DNA from: Mycobacterium colombiense
GTDB lineage: Bacteria > Actinomycetota > Actinomycetes > Mycobacteriales > Mycobacteriaceae
NCBI RefSeq assembly: GCF_001953985.1
Contig: NZ_MBEI01000031.1
Location: forward strand, 62,001-126,000
DNA length: 64,000 bases
Direction: 5' to 3'
The position numbers and the translations under genes are program-made. How positions within the stretch are numbered: the stretch's first letter is position 1; the number at the start of each line of letters is the position of its first letter. Below the pieces are notes generated by a model. That model was not told the DNA's origin. It made no database searches and saw only the letters and a program-made list of their open reading frames with translations. This document shows positions 56,951 to 64,000 of this stretch, in pieces.

Positions 56951-58288
56951 CTAGCGGGTACGGAAGCGCCCGGAAGGGGTTGGCGCAGGAGCTGCGGTGC
57001 GGGTCGCGGGGCGAATCGCTGCCAGCAGCGCTCCGGCCGCGAAGACCACTGCGGTCAGCCACGCAAAGTGCCCGTCGGGAGCGAAGCCCTCGGCGGCGAT
57101 CATGGACAGCGCGTAGGCCGCCATCGCGGCACCGGCCAGCATCACCGGCTCCACCCAGCGCTCGGTGAGCGGGACACCGAGCAGGGGCAGGGGAGCGGCG
57201 AAAAATCTTCGCGCCCAGAACAGCAACACCATCTCGCCCGCGGTCACGACGCTCAGGATGACCACCCATTCCAGCCGGGCCAGCCACCAGGCCGCGCTGC
57301 CTTCGGGCGGCTGCGGCAACAGCCCGGCCGGATACCCGACGATCGCCACGATCACGACGGGAATCATGTGCCACAGGTAGAGGGCCATGATGTTGTTGTT
57401 GGCGACCGACAACACTCGCTCGACGCGCATGGCGCGTAGCGCGCGGTTGAGGGCGGGAGCGACCGCCATCGCGATTCCGGTTTGGGCGCAACCGAACGCC
57501 AACAGGGCCACGGTCGGTGGTGTCGTGTTGTCGATCGTCTGTCCGGGAACGCCGATCATGCTGATCGGATAAATCTTCAGCCAAACCAGCAGCGCCAGCG
57601 CCGCGGCGGAAACGCCGGCCAGTAGCCAGGGCCTGCGACCGGCGAATGACCCGCCGTGCCAAGCGATCCCGAGCTGATACAGCGTGCCCCACCCCAGCAG
57701 ATAATTCACCCAGTTGAGGGAGTGCACATGCCCGGCGAGCCGGGCGACATCCACCGCCGCGACGGCCAACGCGAGCACCCCGGGCGCCAGCATTCCCCAA
57801 CGGCGTTGTGCGACAATCGCAATCGGTGTCAGCGATACCACTACCAGATACACGGCCAGGAACCACAGGTGCATCGCCACCGCCCAGCCGGCGTACTCGA
57901 GCACCGAGCCGGCCACACCGCAGGCGCCCAGGACGACCACCACCAGCGACACCAGCACGATGTAGACCGCCGTCGGCCCGAGGACTCGCGCCAACCGGTG
58001 CTGCACCCAGGTTCGGCGCGAAACGCCGTCGGTGTCGTGGCGATGTGTCCAGGACACCGCGGCGGCGTATCCGGCAACCAGGAAGAACGCCGGAACCGCC
58101 TGGAAGGGCCACGTCAGCCACTGCGTCCAGGGCAGATCCACGAGCGGATTCTGCCGGCCGAATTGCCCGTCGTGGTAGGTCACCGATCCGGCCAGCCAAT
58201 GTCCCAGCACGATCAGCACCACACCCGATACCCGGTAGTAGTCGACCGCCAGATTGCGGGCCGGCCGTGGGGTGTTTGCGCGGTCCAT
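56951..58288 (-). CDS. Acyltransferase-3 family membrane protein
   Basis: A 445-residue protein with about ten hydrophobic helices. The N-terminal motif VDYYRVSGVVLIVLGHW is typical of AT3/OafA-type acyltransferases, which O-acylate cell-envelope sugars or lipids. FFLVAGYAAA and the NNIMALYLWHMIPVVI segment near residue 310 fit the family. It probably modifies an envelope or glycolipid component; the acceptor is not evident. The start is ATG 58288. Confidence 0.8.
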   Translation of the reverse strand: MDRANTPRPARNLAVDYYRVSGVVLIVLGHWLAGSVTYHDGQFGRQNPLVDLPWTQWLTWPFQAVPAFFLVAGYAAAVSWTHRHDTDGVSRRTWVQHRLARVLGPTAVYIVLVSLVVVVLGACGVAGSVLEYAGWAVAMHLWFLAVYLVVVSLTPIAIVAQRRWGMLAPGVLALAVAAVDVARLAGHVHSLNWVNYLLGWGTLYQLGIAWHGGSFAGRRPWLLAGVSAAALALLVWLKIYPISMIGVPGQTIDNTTPPTVALLAFGCAQTGIAMAVAPALNRALRAMRVERVLSVANNNIMALYLWHMIPVVIVAIVGYPAGLLPQPPEGSAAWWLARLEWVVILSVVTAGEMVLLFWARRFFAAPLPLLGVPLTERWVEPVMLAGAAMAAYALSMIAAEGFAPDGHFAWLTAVVFAAGALLAAIRPATRTAAPAPTPSGRFRTR

Positions 58289-58380
58289 CAGATCGGGGGA
58301 AGCTCGACGCGGTACACAGCGCCACGGTACCGTCCGGCACTCAGCGGGGTCTCGCGCAACCGTAGAACAGGAGACATCCC

Positions 58381-59352
58381 ATGAAATTGGCTCAACTCGC
58401 CGAGTTACAGGTCGGTCGCATCGGATTGGGTGCGATGGGCATGTCGGTGGCGTACGCCGGCGCGGGCAGTGACGACGCCGAATCGATCCGCACGGTTCAT
58501 CGCGCGATCGACCTGGGTGTCACTCTGATCGACACCGCCGAGGTCTACGGCCCGTATGTCAACGAGGAACTTCTGGCCCGTGCCCTGCAGGGACGACGCG
58601 ATCAGGTAGTCCTGGCAACCAAATTCGGCCTGATTTCGCACACCGGCCGCGACGGCCTCGACAGCAGCCCCGCCAGCATCCGCGTCGCCGTGGACGGTTC
58701 GCTTCAGCGGTTGGCGACCGACCATATCGATCTGTATTACCAGCACCGCCTCGACCGCCAGACCCCGATCGAAGAGACGGTCGGTGCGCTGGCCGAGCTG
58801 GTCGCCGCCGGAAAGATCCGGCACATCGGTCTGTCCGAAGTCGGCGTGGACACCATTCGTCGCGCCCATGCGGTGCACCCCATTACGGCCGTCCAATCGG
58901 AATACTCGCTGTGGACGCGCGATCAAGAAGACGAGATTCTGCCGGCGCTGCGCGAGTTGGGGATCGGGTTTGTCGCCTACTCGCCGTTGGGCCGCGGCTT
59001 CCTCACCGGCGCCATCCGCTCCACCCAGGAGCTACCCGATACCGACTACCGCAAGACCAACCCGCGGTTCTTCGACGACAACTTTCAGCACAACCTGCGG
59101 TGCGCGGACGAGGTGCGCGACATCAGCGCGGACGTCGGCGCGACGCCGGCTCAGGTCGCCTTGGCCTGGCTGCTCGCGAAAGGCCCTGACATCGTGCCGA
59201 TTCCGGGAACCAAGCGTGTCACGCGCCTGGAAGAAAACGTCGGTGCCGACGCGGTGGAGCTGACCGCCGACCAATTGGCCAGACTCGATGGACTCACCCC
59301 GCCCGTCGGAGGGCATCACGCCGAGGCGCAAATGGCCTGGATCGATCGCTAG
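58381..59352 (+). CDS. Aldo/keto reductase
   Basis: A 323-residue AKR barrel. The catalytic tetrad is visible as Asp and Tyr in LIDTAEVYG, Lys in VVLATKFGL and His in DLYYQHRLD. The C-terminal NADP-binding segment is [19 protein letters not shown]. Length and motifs match mycobacterial Rv2298-type AKRs. It reduces aldehydes or ketones with NADPH. It stands alone, and its stop overlaps that of the convergent epimerase gene by 4 bases. Confidence 0.93.
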   Translation: MKLAQLAELQVGRIGLGAMGMSVAYAGAGSDDAESIRTVHRAIDLGVTLIDTAEVYGPYVNEELLARALQGRRDQVVLATKFGLISHTGRDGLDSSPASIRVAVDGSLQRLATDHIDLYYQHRLDRQTPIEETVGALAELVAAGKIRHIGLSEVGVDTIRRAHAVHPITAVQSEYSLWTRDQEDEILPALRELGIGFVAYSPLGRGFLTGAIRSTQELPDTDYRKTNPRFFDDNFQHNLRCADEVRDISADVGATPAQVALAWLLAKGPDIVPIPGTKRVTRLEENVGADAVELTADQLARLDGLTPPVGGHHAEAQMAWIDR

Positions 59353-60449
59353 TCGACGCTGGCCAAAGCCGCTGTGCCATATTTCTTTTCGATCAGCGAC
59401 CACGGGTCGGCATAGGGACCGCGTCCCTCGAGCCGGCGCTGAATGGAAAACACGGCCCGCAGCACTGGGCGTAGCACCGGGCCAAGCAGTCGCAGCACGA
59501 TCCGCAGGCGGCCCTGCGATTCGGCCACCCACGCCAGTGTCTGGCTCCAGTCGTGCTCCTGAAAGTCCAGCAGCGCCTGCGCTTCGGTCGTGTCGTACCA
59601 GCCGGTGAAACTCCAGCCGCGGTCGTCGGCCGGGTCGCCGGGCAGGCCGGCCGAGGGGCCGAGCGGACCCAGGCCGGCGGCACTCATCAGGTCGTCCTGC
59701 AGGCGGTGCTGGAGCAGCACGTACGTTTCGTTGCCGCCGACGAGCACGACCCTGCCGGAGATGGTCGCCTCGCGATCGACGCCGTTGGCGAATGCCAGCG
59801 CCACGTCTCGCGCGTCCACGGCGTGAATGCGGTTGTCGCTCGGCATCGAACGCATCAGGATGAGGTAGTCGCCGTTGATGCCGGCCTGGGTGTCCGGCGA
59901 GATGACGCCCGCGAGCCGGAAGAGCGCGTACGGCACGCCGCTACCGCGGATGGCCGCCTCGGCGAGCACTTTGTCCTGGCCGTATTGGTCGATGGGGTTC
60001 ACCGGGGTGTCCGGGGTGATCCGCTCTGGTTGGCGGTAGGGGTTGCGCGATCCGTACACCGCGGCGCTGGACGCCATCAGGAACAGAGGCGGGCGGGGGA
60101 GTGCCGAGCAGCCCGCCAAAAGGTTCTCGGTGCCACCGACATTGACCCGCCTGGCCAGTCCGGGATTGCGGTACGACGGTGGGGACACGATGGCGGCCAG
60201 GTGAACAACGGCCCCGGGCCGATGGGCGGCGATGAGAGCGTTGACCGCCTCGGCGTCCAGGAGATCGGTGTACGCGGGAATCAGCGTCCCCGGATGGCCG
60301 CCGGCTACGAGTTCTTTCTCGACTGCGACGGTGTTGTCGTTGCGAAGGTCCATCGCGATGACGGTCCGTCCCCGGTCCAGCAGGATCTGCGTGCAGCGCT
60401 TACCGACCTGCCCGAACGCGCCGGTGACCAACACTGTGTCGACGGTCAT
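59349..60449 (-). CDS. NAD(P)-dependent epimerase/dehydratase-family protein
   Basis: A 366-residue extended SDR with [11 protein letters not shown] as the nucleotide loop, [16 protein letters not shown], and YGQDK as the Tyr-Lys pair. The C-terminal substrate domain is followed by a tail of about 60 residues ([25 protein letters not shown]) that is hydrophobic and basic and may attach to the membrane. Such proteins act on nucleotide sugars or on hydroxysteroid-like substrates. It is 7 bases downstream of a SnoaL-like gene on the same strand. Confidence 0.88.
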   Translation of the reverse strand: MTVDTVLVTGAFGQVGKRCTQILLDRGRTVIAMDLRNDNTVAVEKELVAGGHPGTLIPAYTDLLDAEAVNALIAAHRPGAVVHLAAIVSPPSYRNPGLARRVNVGGTENLLAGCSALPRPPLFLMASSAAVYGSRNPYRQPERITPDTPVNPIDQYGQDKVLAEAAIRGSGVPYALFRLAGVISPDTQAGINGDYLILMRSMPSDNRIHAVDARDVALAFANGVDREATISGRVVLVGGNETYVLLQHRLQDDLMSAAGLGPLGPSAGLPGDPADDRGWSFTGWYDTTEAQALLDFQEHDWSQTLAWVAESQGRLRIVLRLLGPVLRPVLRAVFSIQRRLEGRGPYADPWSLIEKKYGTAALASVD

Positions 60450-60456
60450 GGGCGCG

Positions 60457-60975
60457 TCACCGATCCATCAGACGGCCGGCGATCCGGCCGATGGCCGTGC
60501 GGACCCGGGGCGAGACGTAGATCGAGAAGAACGGCGTCACGATGTCCTCGCGGAGTCGAGTTAGCTTGGAGCTCTTGATAAGCCACTGGCCGGCGACGTT
60601 CTCGTAGGTCTCGTGGTAGTGGCCGTAGCCGACCAAGGTCACCCCGGGCCCGAATCGGACCACGTCTTGCAGCGCCCATATTCCGCGCGCCGTCGTCGCC
60701 GAGGTGAGCTCGATTTCGGGTGTGTGCACCTGGTGGGCGGTGGGCTGGGTCGGGCGGCCAAGGGCCCGACGGGTGAACGCCACGAAATCGTCGGCGCCGG
60801 CGATCACCTTGCCGCCGGCTTCGGACGTGTCACTGACGAAGTCGTCGGCGAAGATCGTCCGCCACGCCGCCCAGTCCTTGGTGTCCAGGTGGCGGCAGTA
60901 GCGGGCTTTGAGCTGCTTGATGGCTTCGATCGCCGGCAGCGTCTCGGCCACCAGGCCCTCCGCGCGCTCTGTCAT
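60457..60975 (-). CDS. SnoaL/NTF2-like protein
   Basis: A 172-residue protein starting at ATG 60975. It has the SnoaL_4-like N-terminal helix IKQLKARYCRHLDTKDWAAWRTIFADDFV and later GHYHETYENVAGQWLIKSSKLTRLR. Relatives include dehydratases, isomerases and ring-hydroxylating dioxygenase small subunits. The His and Asp in the cavity region (RHLD, YGHYHE) may be catalytic. It lies just upstream of the epimerase gene and is probably cotranscribed with it. Confidence 0.85.
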   Translation of the reverse strand: MTERAEGLVAETLPAIEAIKQLKARYCRHLDTKDWAAWRTIFADDFVSDTSEAGGKVIAGADDFVAFTRRALGRPTQPTAHQVHTPEIELTSATTARGIWALQDVVRFGPGVTLVGYGHYHETYENVAGQWLIKSSKLTRLREDIVTPFFSIYVSPRVRTAIGRIAGRLMDR

Positions 60976-61037
60976 TGCGGCTCGATTCTTTCGGTAAGCG
61001 TCCCGGCGTGACGTTTCACTGGCGAAGTGTAAACCCG

Positions 61038-61844
61038 TCACCCTTTGAAGTAGACGATCTGATGTGTGGTGGCCAGCAGCCCACCGTCGGCGGTCCACAC
61101 CTTCGCGCTCTGGTCGAAATAACCGCGGGTGAAGCGGTTCGCGTGCGCGCTGGCCAGCACGAAGTCGTTGTGTAGGGCGTCGAGCTGGGACTGATCGGCG
61201 TGGAAATACGTGGTCAGCGAGATGGTCCCGGACGGCAGGAAGCCGCCGCGGCGCAGGAACACCCGCGGGTAGAAGATGTCGCACAGCGCGGCGAGCGCGG
61301 GGTAGTCGACCGGTCGTCCCGCGCCGTCGCGGACCCACAGGGTGGAGGTCGACGACGGGTTCGGATCCCCGCCTTTGCCGGGCATCGCGCCCTCGACGTA
61401 GCGCATGTCGTAGAGCCTGGTCCATCGAACGAGGCCCGGATCGACCGCGGGCACCTGCTCGGGCGCCGGCGCACTCGGCGGGCGGCTCTCCGTGTCGGCC
61501 CAACTTTCGCGCCGGACCGCGAAGATCGCGGTCGCCGTCGTCTTGACCACGTCGTCCTGGCTGAGCTCGACGATCCAGTGCTGATTGGTCCGGTTGGTGC
61601 GCGCGGCGCGCAGCGTGATGTCGAAGTCGCCGTCGGCGATGGGAGCGGCATAGTTGACGGTCAGGGCCAGCGGTTCCCCGATGCGCTCGGGGTGTGCATC
61701 GACGGCGCGCAGCATGACGGCGGCGGTGATCCCTCCGAACGGTCCGACCATGTTGGCCCACTCCGGGTGTGTGCGGCCGCGGCTGACGTTCGCGCCGATC
61801 GGGTCGAGCTGCAGGGCTTCGTCGAAGGGATGTGTGTCGGTCAT
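61038..61844 (-). CDS. TesB-like acyl-CoA thioesterase (double hotdog)
   Basis: A 268-residue protein with two hotdog units. The first carries PEWANMVGPFGGITAAVMLRAV and the second TSTLWVRDGAGRPVDYPALAALCD, the conserved pattern of acyl-CoA thioesterase family proteins in mycobacteria. It hydrolyses acyl-CoA esters, releasing CoA. The start is ATG 61844. It is 62 bases upstream of the SnoaL-like gene on the same strand. Confidence 0.88.
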   Translation of the reverse strand: MTDTHPFDEALQLDPIGANVSRGRTHPEWANMVGPFGGITAAVMLRAVDAHPERIGEPLALTVNYAAPIADGDFDITLRAARTNRTNQHWIVELSQDDVVKTTATAIFAVRRESWADTESRPPSAPAPEQVPAVDPGLVRWTRLYDMRYVEGAMPGKGGDPNPSSTSTLWVRDGAGRPVDYPALAALCDIFYPRVFLRRGGFLPSGTISLTTYFHADQSQLDALHNDFVLASAHANRFTRGYFDQSAKVWTADGGLLATTHQIVYFKG

Positions 61845-61974
61845 AGTGATCGACCGCAGATTACTTGCGGGCGGCGGCGCCGCCCGACATGGGGTCTTGG
61901 CGTGTGGGCCGCGGCGGACACCATGGGTTGATGTACGGTCCGGCGAGCGACTACCTCACCGAAAGCGAGCCACG

Positions 61975-62361
61975 ATGGCGAAACAGGACGACGCCGCAGC
62001 CAAATCTCCCGCCGAACTGATCGACGCCCGGATCAAGGAGTTGGGGGATTGGCGCGGTGAGACGCTCGCGCGCATCCGGCAACTAATCAAGAAGGCTGAC
62101 CCCGACGTGGTCGAAGAGTGGAAGTGGCGCGGCGTTCCCACCTGGTATCACGACGGGATGATCTGCACCGGCGAGACGTACAAGAACGTCGTGAAGATGA
62201 CGTTCGCCAAGGGCGCGTCGCTGCAGGACCCCGCGGGTCTGTTCAACTCCAGCCTGGACGGAAACACCAGACGGGCGATCGACTTCCACGAGGGCGACAA
62301 GATCGATGAGAAGGCGTTGACGGCGCTCATTCGCGCCGCGGTGGCGTTGAACCGCTCCTGA
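61975..62361 (+). CDS. DUF1801 protein
   Basis: A 128-residue protein with the DUF1801 pattern: RIRQLIKKADPDVVEEWKWRGVPTWYHDGMICTGETYKN, then VVKMTFAKGASL and a short C-terminal helix. These small proteins have an iron-chaperone-like (frataxin-like) fold but no settled function. The upstream AAAGCGAG is a weak ribosome site. It is divergent from the thioesterase gene. Confidence 0.8.
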   Translation: MAKQDDAAAKSPAELIDARIKELGDWRGETLARIRQLIKKADPDVVEEWKWRGVPTWYHDGMICTGETYKNVVKMTFAKGASLQDPAGLFNSSLDGNTRRAIDFHEGDKIDEKALTALIRAAVALNRS

Positions 62362-62370
62362 GACGCCAAC

Positions 62371-62399
62371 CTGTACACCCGCGTGGCGGTGCTGTACAG
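62371..62399. promoter_or_regulatory. Inverted repeat CTGTACA ... TGTACAG before fadE-like gene
   Basis: Seven-base arms separated by 15 bases, lying between the DUF1801 stop and the acyl-CoA dehydrogenase start. A TACAGT -10-like hexamer (62395-62400) overlaps the right arm. It could be an operator or an mRNA hairpin. Confidence 0.35.
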
Positions 62400-62440
62400 T
62401 CGCCCAGCACAAGGTCGACGCTCGAATGAGAGGCCAGCCG

Positions 62441-63670
62441 GTGACTTCCGAGTCGGTCGAGGAATTTCGGAGCCGGGCCAGGGCCTGGCTGGCCGCGACC
62501 ATGCCACGACTCGATCCGGCCAAGGCGGCGCAGCTGGAGCGCGATGAGTTGCCGTCCTGGCACCGGGCTCGCGAACTGCAAAAGCTGCTGTGGGACGGCG
62601 GATTCGCCGGGATCTGTTTCCCGCGGGAGTATGGCGGGCTCGGGCTGAGCTACGAATACAAAAAGGCGTTCGACATCGAGTCCCAGGGGTATGAGACTCC
62701 GCTCCTGCTCAACGTCCCGTCGTTCGCCATCTGCTGCGCAACGATTCTCGACATGGGTAGCGAGGAGCAGAAGCGCACGCATATCGCCGCCGCGCTGCGC
62801 GGCGACGAGGTGCTGGTGCAGCTGCTGTCCGAGCCCAACGGGGGATCGGATCTGGCGGGCGTCATCACCCGCGCCGAGCGCCGGGACGGACGATGGATCA
62901 TCAACGGCGCCAAGACCTGGAGCACGTGGGCGTTCGCCGCCGACTACGGCCTGTGCCTGGCCAGGACCAACTGGGATGTGCCCAAACACGATGGGCTGAC
63001 GATGTTCCTGGTGCCTTTGCACCATCCTGGCGTCACCATCAACCGCATCCAGCAGGTCAACGGATCCATCGAGTTCTGCGAGGAGTTCTTTGACGACGTC
63101 GACGTCGGCGACGATGCGGTTGTCGGTGAACCGGGCAAGGGATGGGACGTCGCGTCACGGCAGCTCTACCATGAGCGGCGCACGATGGGGGACGGCTCGG
63201 AATACACCAGCGGGCCGGGAATCGCTGAGGCCCACGATGTTTCGGTCGATCTGGTATCGCTGCTCGAAAAGACGAACCAGGCCGGGAACCAACGACTCGA
63301 GCAGATGGTCGGCCGGGCGCTGGTGCACCGGGCCGTGCACGGCCAACTCAGTGAGCACGTCTTCCACGCCGTGGCCGGCGGATCACTGCCGCCCGCGGCC
63401 GGGTCGATCATCCGCCTGTACATGGCCGAGGTGCACGACGTCGAGACCGATACCGCGCTGGCCGTGGCGGGCCCGGCGGCCGTGGTTGACGACGACGGCG
63501 GGTTGGTCGATATCGGGACGCGCTATCTGGGCCGGCAGACCGCGAGCATCGGCGGCGGTACCACGGAGATGGCGCGCAATGTGATCGGCGAGCGGGTGCT
63601 GAACTTCCCGCGCGAGCGTGCCGACGACCGCGGGATGCCTTTCAACCAGGTGCGCCGCGGTAAAAGCTAA
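62441..63670 (+). CDS. Acyl-CoA dehydrogenase (FadE-type)
   Basis: About 409 residues from GTG 62441, which has GAGAGG seven bases upstream; an in-frame ATG at 62426 would add five residues. The fold is complete: an N-terminal helical domain (FPREYGGLGLSYEY), a middle domain with LLSEPNGGSDLAG and GAKTWSTWAFAADYG, and the C-terminal GGGTTEMARNVIGERVL, the FAD-contact motif of the family. It carries out alpha,beta-dehydrogenation of an acyl-CoA. A TTG-initiated gene follows 14 bases later. Confidence 0.92.
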   Translation: MTSESVEEFRSRARAWLAATMPRLDPAKAAQLERDELPSWHRARELQKLLWDGGFAGICFPREYGGLGLSYEYKKAFDIESQGYETPLLLNVPSFAICCATILDMGSEEQKRTHIAAALRGDEVLVQLLSEPNGGSDLAGVITRAERRDGRWIINGAKTWSTWAFAADYGLCLARTNWDVPKHDGLTMFLVPLHHPGVTINRIQQVNGSIEFCEEFFDDVDVGDDAVVGEPGKGWDVASRQLYHERRTMGDGSEYTSGPGIAEAHDVSVDLVSLLEKTNQAGNQRLEQMVGRALVHRAVHGQLSEHVFHAVAGGSLPPAAGSIIRLYMAEVHDVETDTALAVAGPAAVVDDDGGLVDIGTRYLGRQTASIGGGTTEMARNVIGERVLNFPRERADDRGMPFNQVRRGKS

Positions 63671-63684
63671 GGAGGCGAACGGAA

Positions 63685-64000
63685 TTGAGCGGTCAACTTC
63701 GTGACATCCGGGAGTTGATGGGAGACTCCGATGCCTACCGCGACGAACTGTACCGGCGTTGGACGGGCCTGCTGAGCTACCGCTACATCGGTCGCAAACA
63801 CTCGTCGATGAACCTGGGCGAGACCGACGACACCGTCACCATCCGCCGCGACATGCGCAACGAGGCGGGCGGAATCATGGTGGCGCCGTTGGCCATTTCG
63901 TCCCCGGAGGGCTGTCAGACCGATATGGTCGCCGTGCCCAATCCGGTCATCGCGTCGGTACAGATCGTCGATCCCGGCTACGACGTCGACAGGATCGAGA
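63685..64000 (+). CDS. Hypothetical protein, 5' part only (runs off window)
   Basis: The frame is open from TTG 63685 to the edge, with GGAGG (63671-63675) at good spacing. It reads MSGQLRDIRELMGDSDAYRD and continues through YRYIGRKHSSMNLGETDD and AGGIMVAPLAISSPEG. The pattern of strands after a short helix could be a hotdog-like (thioesterase/PaaI-like) start, but I do not recognise the family. It is coupled to the acyl-CoA dehydrogenase by a 14-base gap, so a role in acyl-CoA metabolism is plausible. Confidence 0.65.
   Translation, partial: MSGQLRDIRELMGDSDAYRDELYRRWTGLLSYRYIGRKHSSMNLGETDDTVTIRRDMRNEAGGIMVAPLAISSPEGCQTDMVAVPNPVIASVQIVDPGYDVDRIE

Overview
This is very high-GC actinobacterial DNA, and its gene content is that of a Mycobacterium: a reducing polyketide synthase module, three cytochrome P450s, many short-chain dehydrogenases, a mycofactocin-type dehydrogenase, PncA, LppI/LipT and EfeUOB. 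The backbone keeps the order and orientation I remember from M. tuberculosis: pks12, Rv2047c, lppI (opposite strand), lipT, pncA, Rv2042c and the Rv2041c-Rv2038c sugar ABC transporter. It is interrupted by large blocks absent from that locus in M. tuberculosis, so this is a nontuberculous species. I cannot name it.

Layout. 0-7.8 kb: end of the mycoketide-type PKS (pks12) and the Rv2047c-like SDR/PEP-mobile-domain protein. 7.8-22.3 kb: the most interesting block. Twelve tightly packed minus-strand genes run from 17.3 back to 7.8 kb: two nearly identical five-helix membrane proteins, two microproteins of 34 and 42 residues, a NorQ/CbbQ-type MoxR ATPase, a NorD-type VWA protein, a 146-residue membrane protein, a DapB-like reductase, a VOC protein, two P450s and an SDR. 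A divergent arm (17.6-22.3 kb) holds two more DapB-like reductases, two SDRs (one of the mycofactocin-dependent type) and a TetR regulator. Four copies of the inverted repeat CTGAC-N4-GTCAG sit in the promoters of this block and tie both arms and the TetR gene into one regulon. I infer an oxidative pathway for a hydrophobic substrate, built around an undescribed membrane metalloenzyme that needs MoxR/VWA maturation factors.

22.4-33.2 kb: lipoprotein; TetR with P450 and SDR; lppI; lipT; a kinase-like/DUF fusion; gluconate kinase; a TetR with perfect palindromic operators facing a small ABM-like gene; and a ParD-like/zeta-like toxin-antitoxin pair with its own palindrome. 33.2-41.4 kb: a DoxX protein with a repetitive basic tail, pncA (with Phe137 beside the catalytic Cys138), the Rv2042c homologue, a divergent DoxX/ECF-sigma pair, and a four-gene sugar ABC transporter. 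41.5-47.1 kb: DUF3349, DUF3097, and the EfeUOB iron-uptake operon with a possible IdeR box. 47.2-50.7 kb: OsmC, acyl-CoA dehydrogenase-like, ECF sigma, zinc anti-sigma and formate/nitrite-type transporter, mostly with ATGA overlaps. 50.7-51.6 kb: universal stress protein behind a DosR-like box. 51.6-56 kb: an aromatic meta-cleavage operon (flavin monooxygenase, FAH-family hydrolase, extradiol dioxygenase) divergent from a TetR gene with paired operators. 56-64 kb: assorted metabolic genes (PPOX-like, acyltransferase-3, aldo/keto reductase, epimerase, SnoaL-like, thioesterase, DUF1801, acyl-CoA dehydrogenase, and a partial gene at the edge).

I saw no transposase, rRNA, tRNA or CRISPR array. 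All calls were made by reading the sequence and recalling families; no database search was run.
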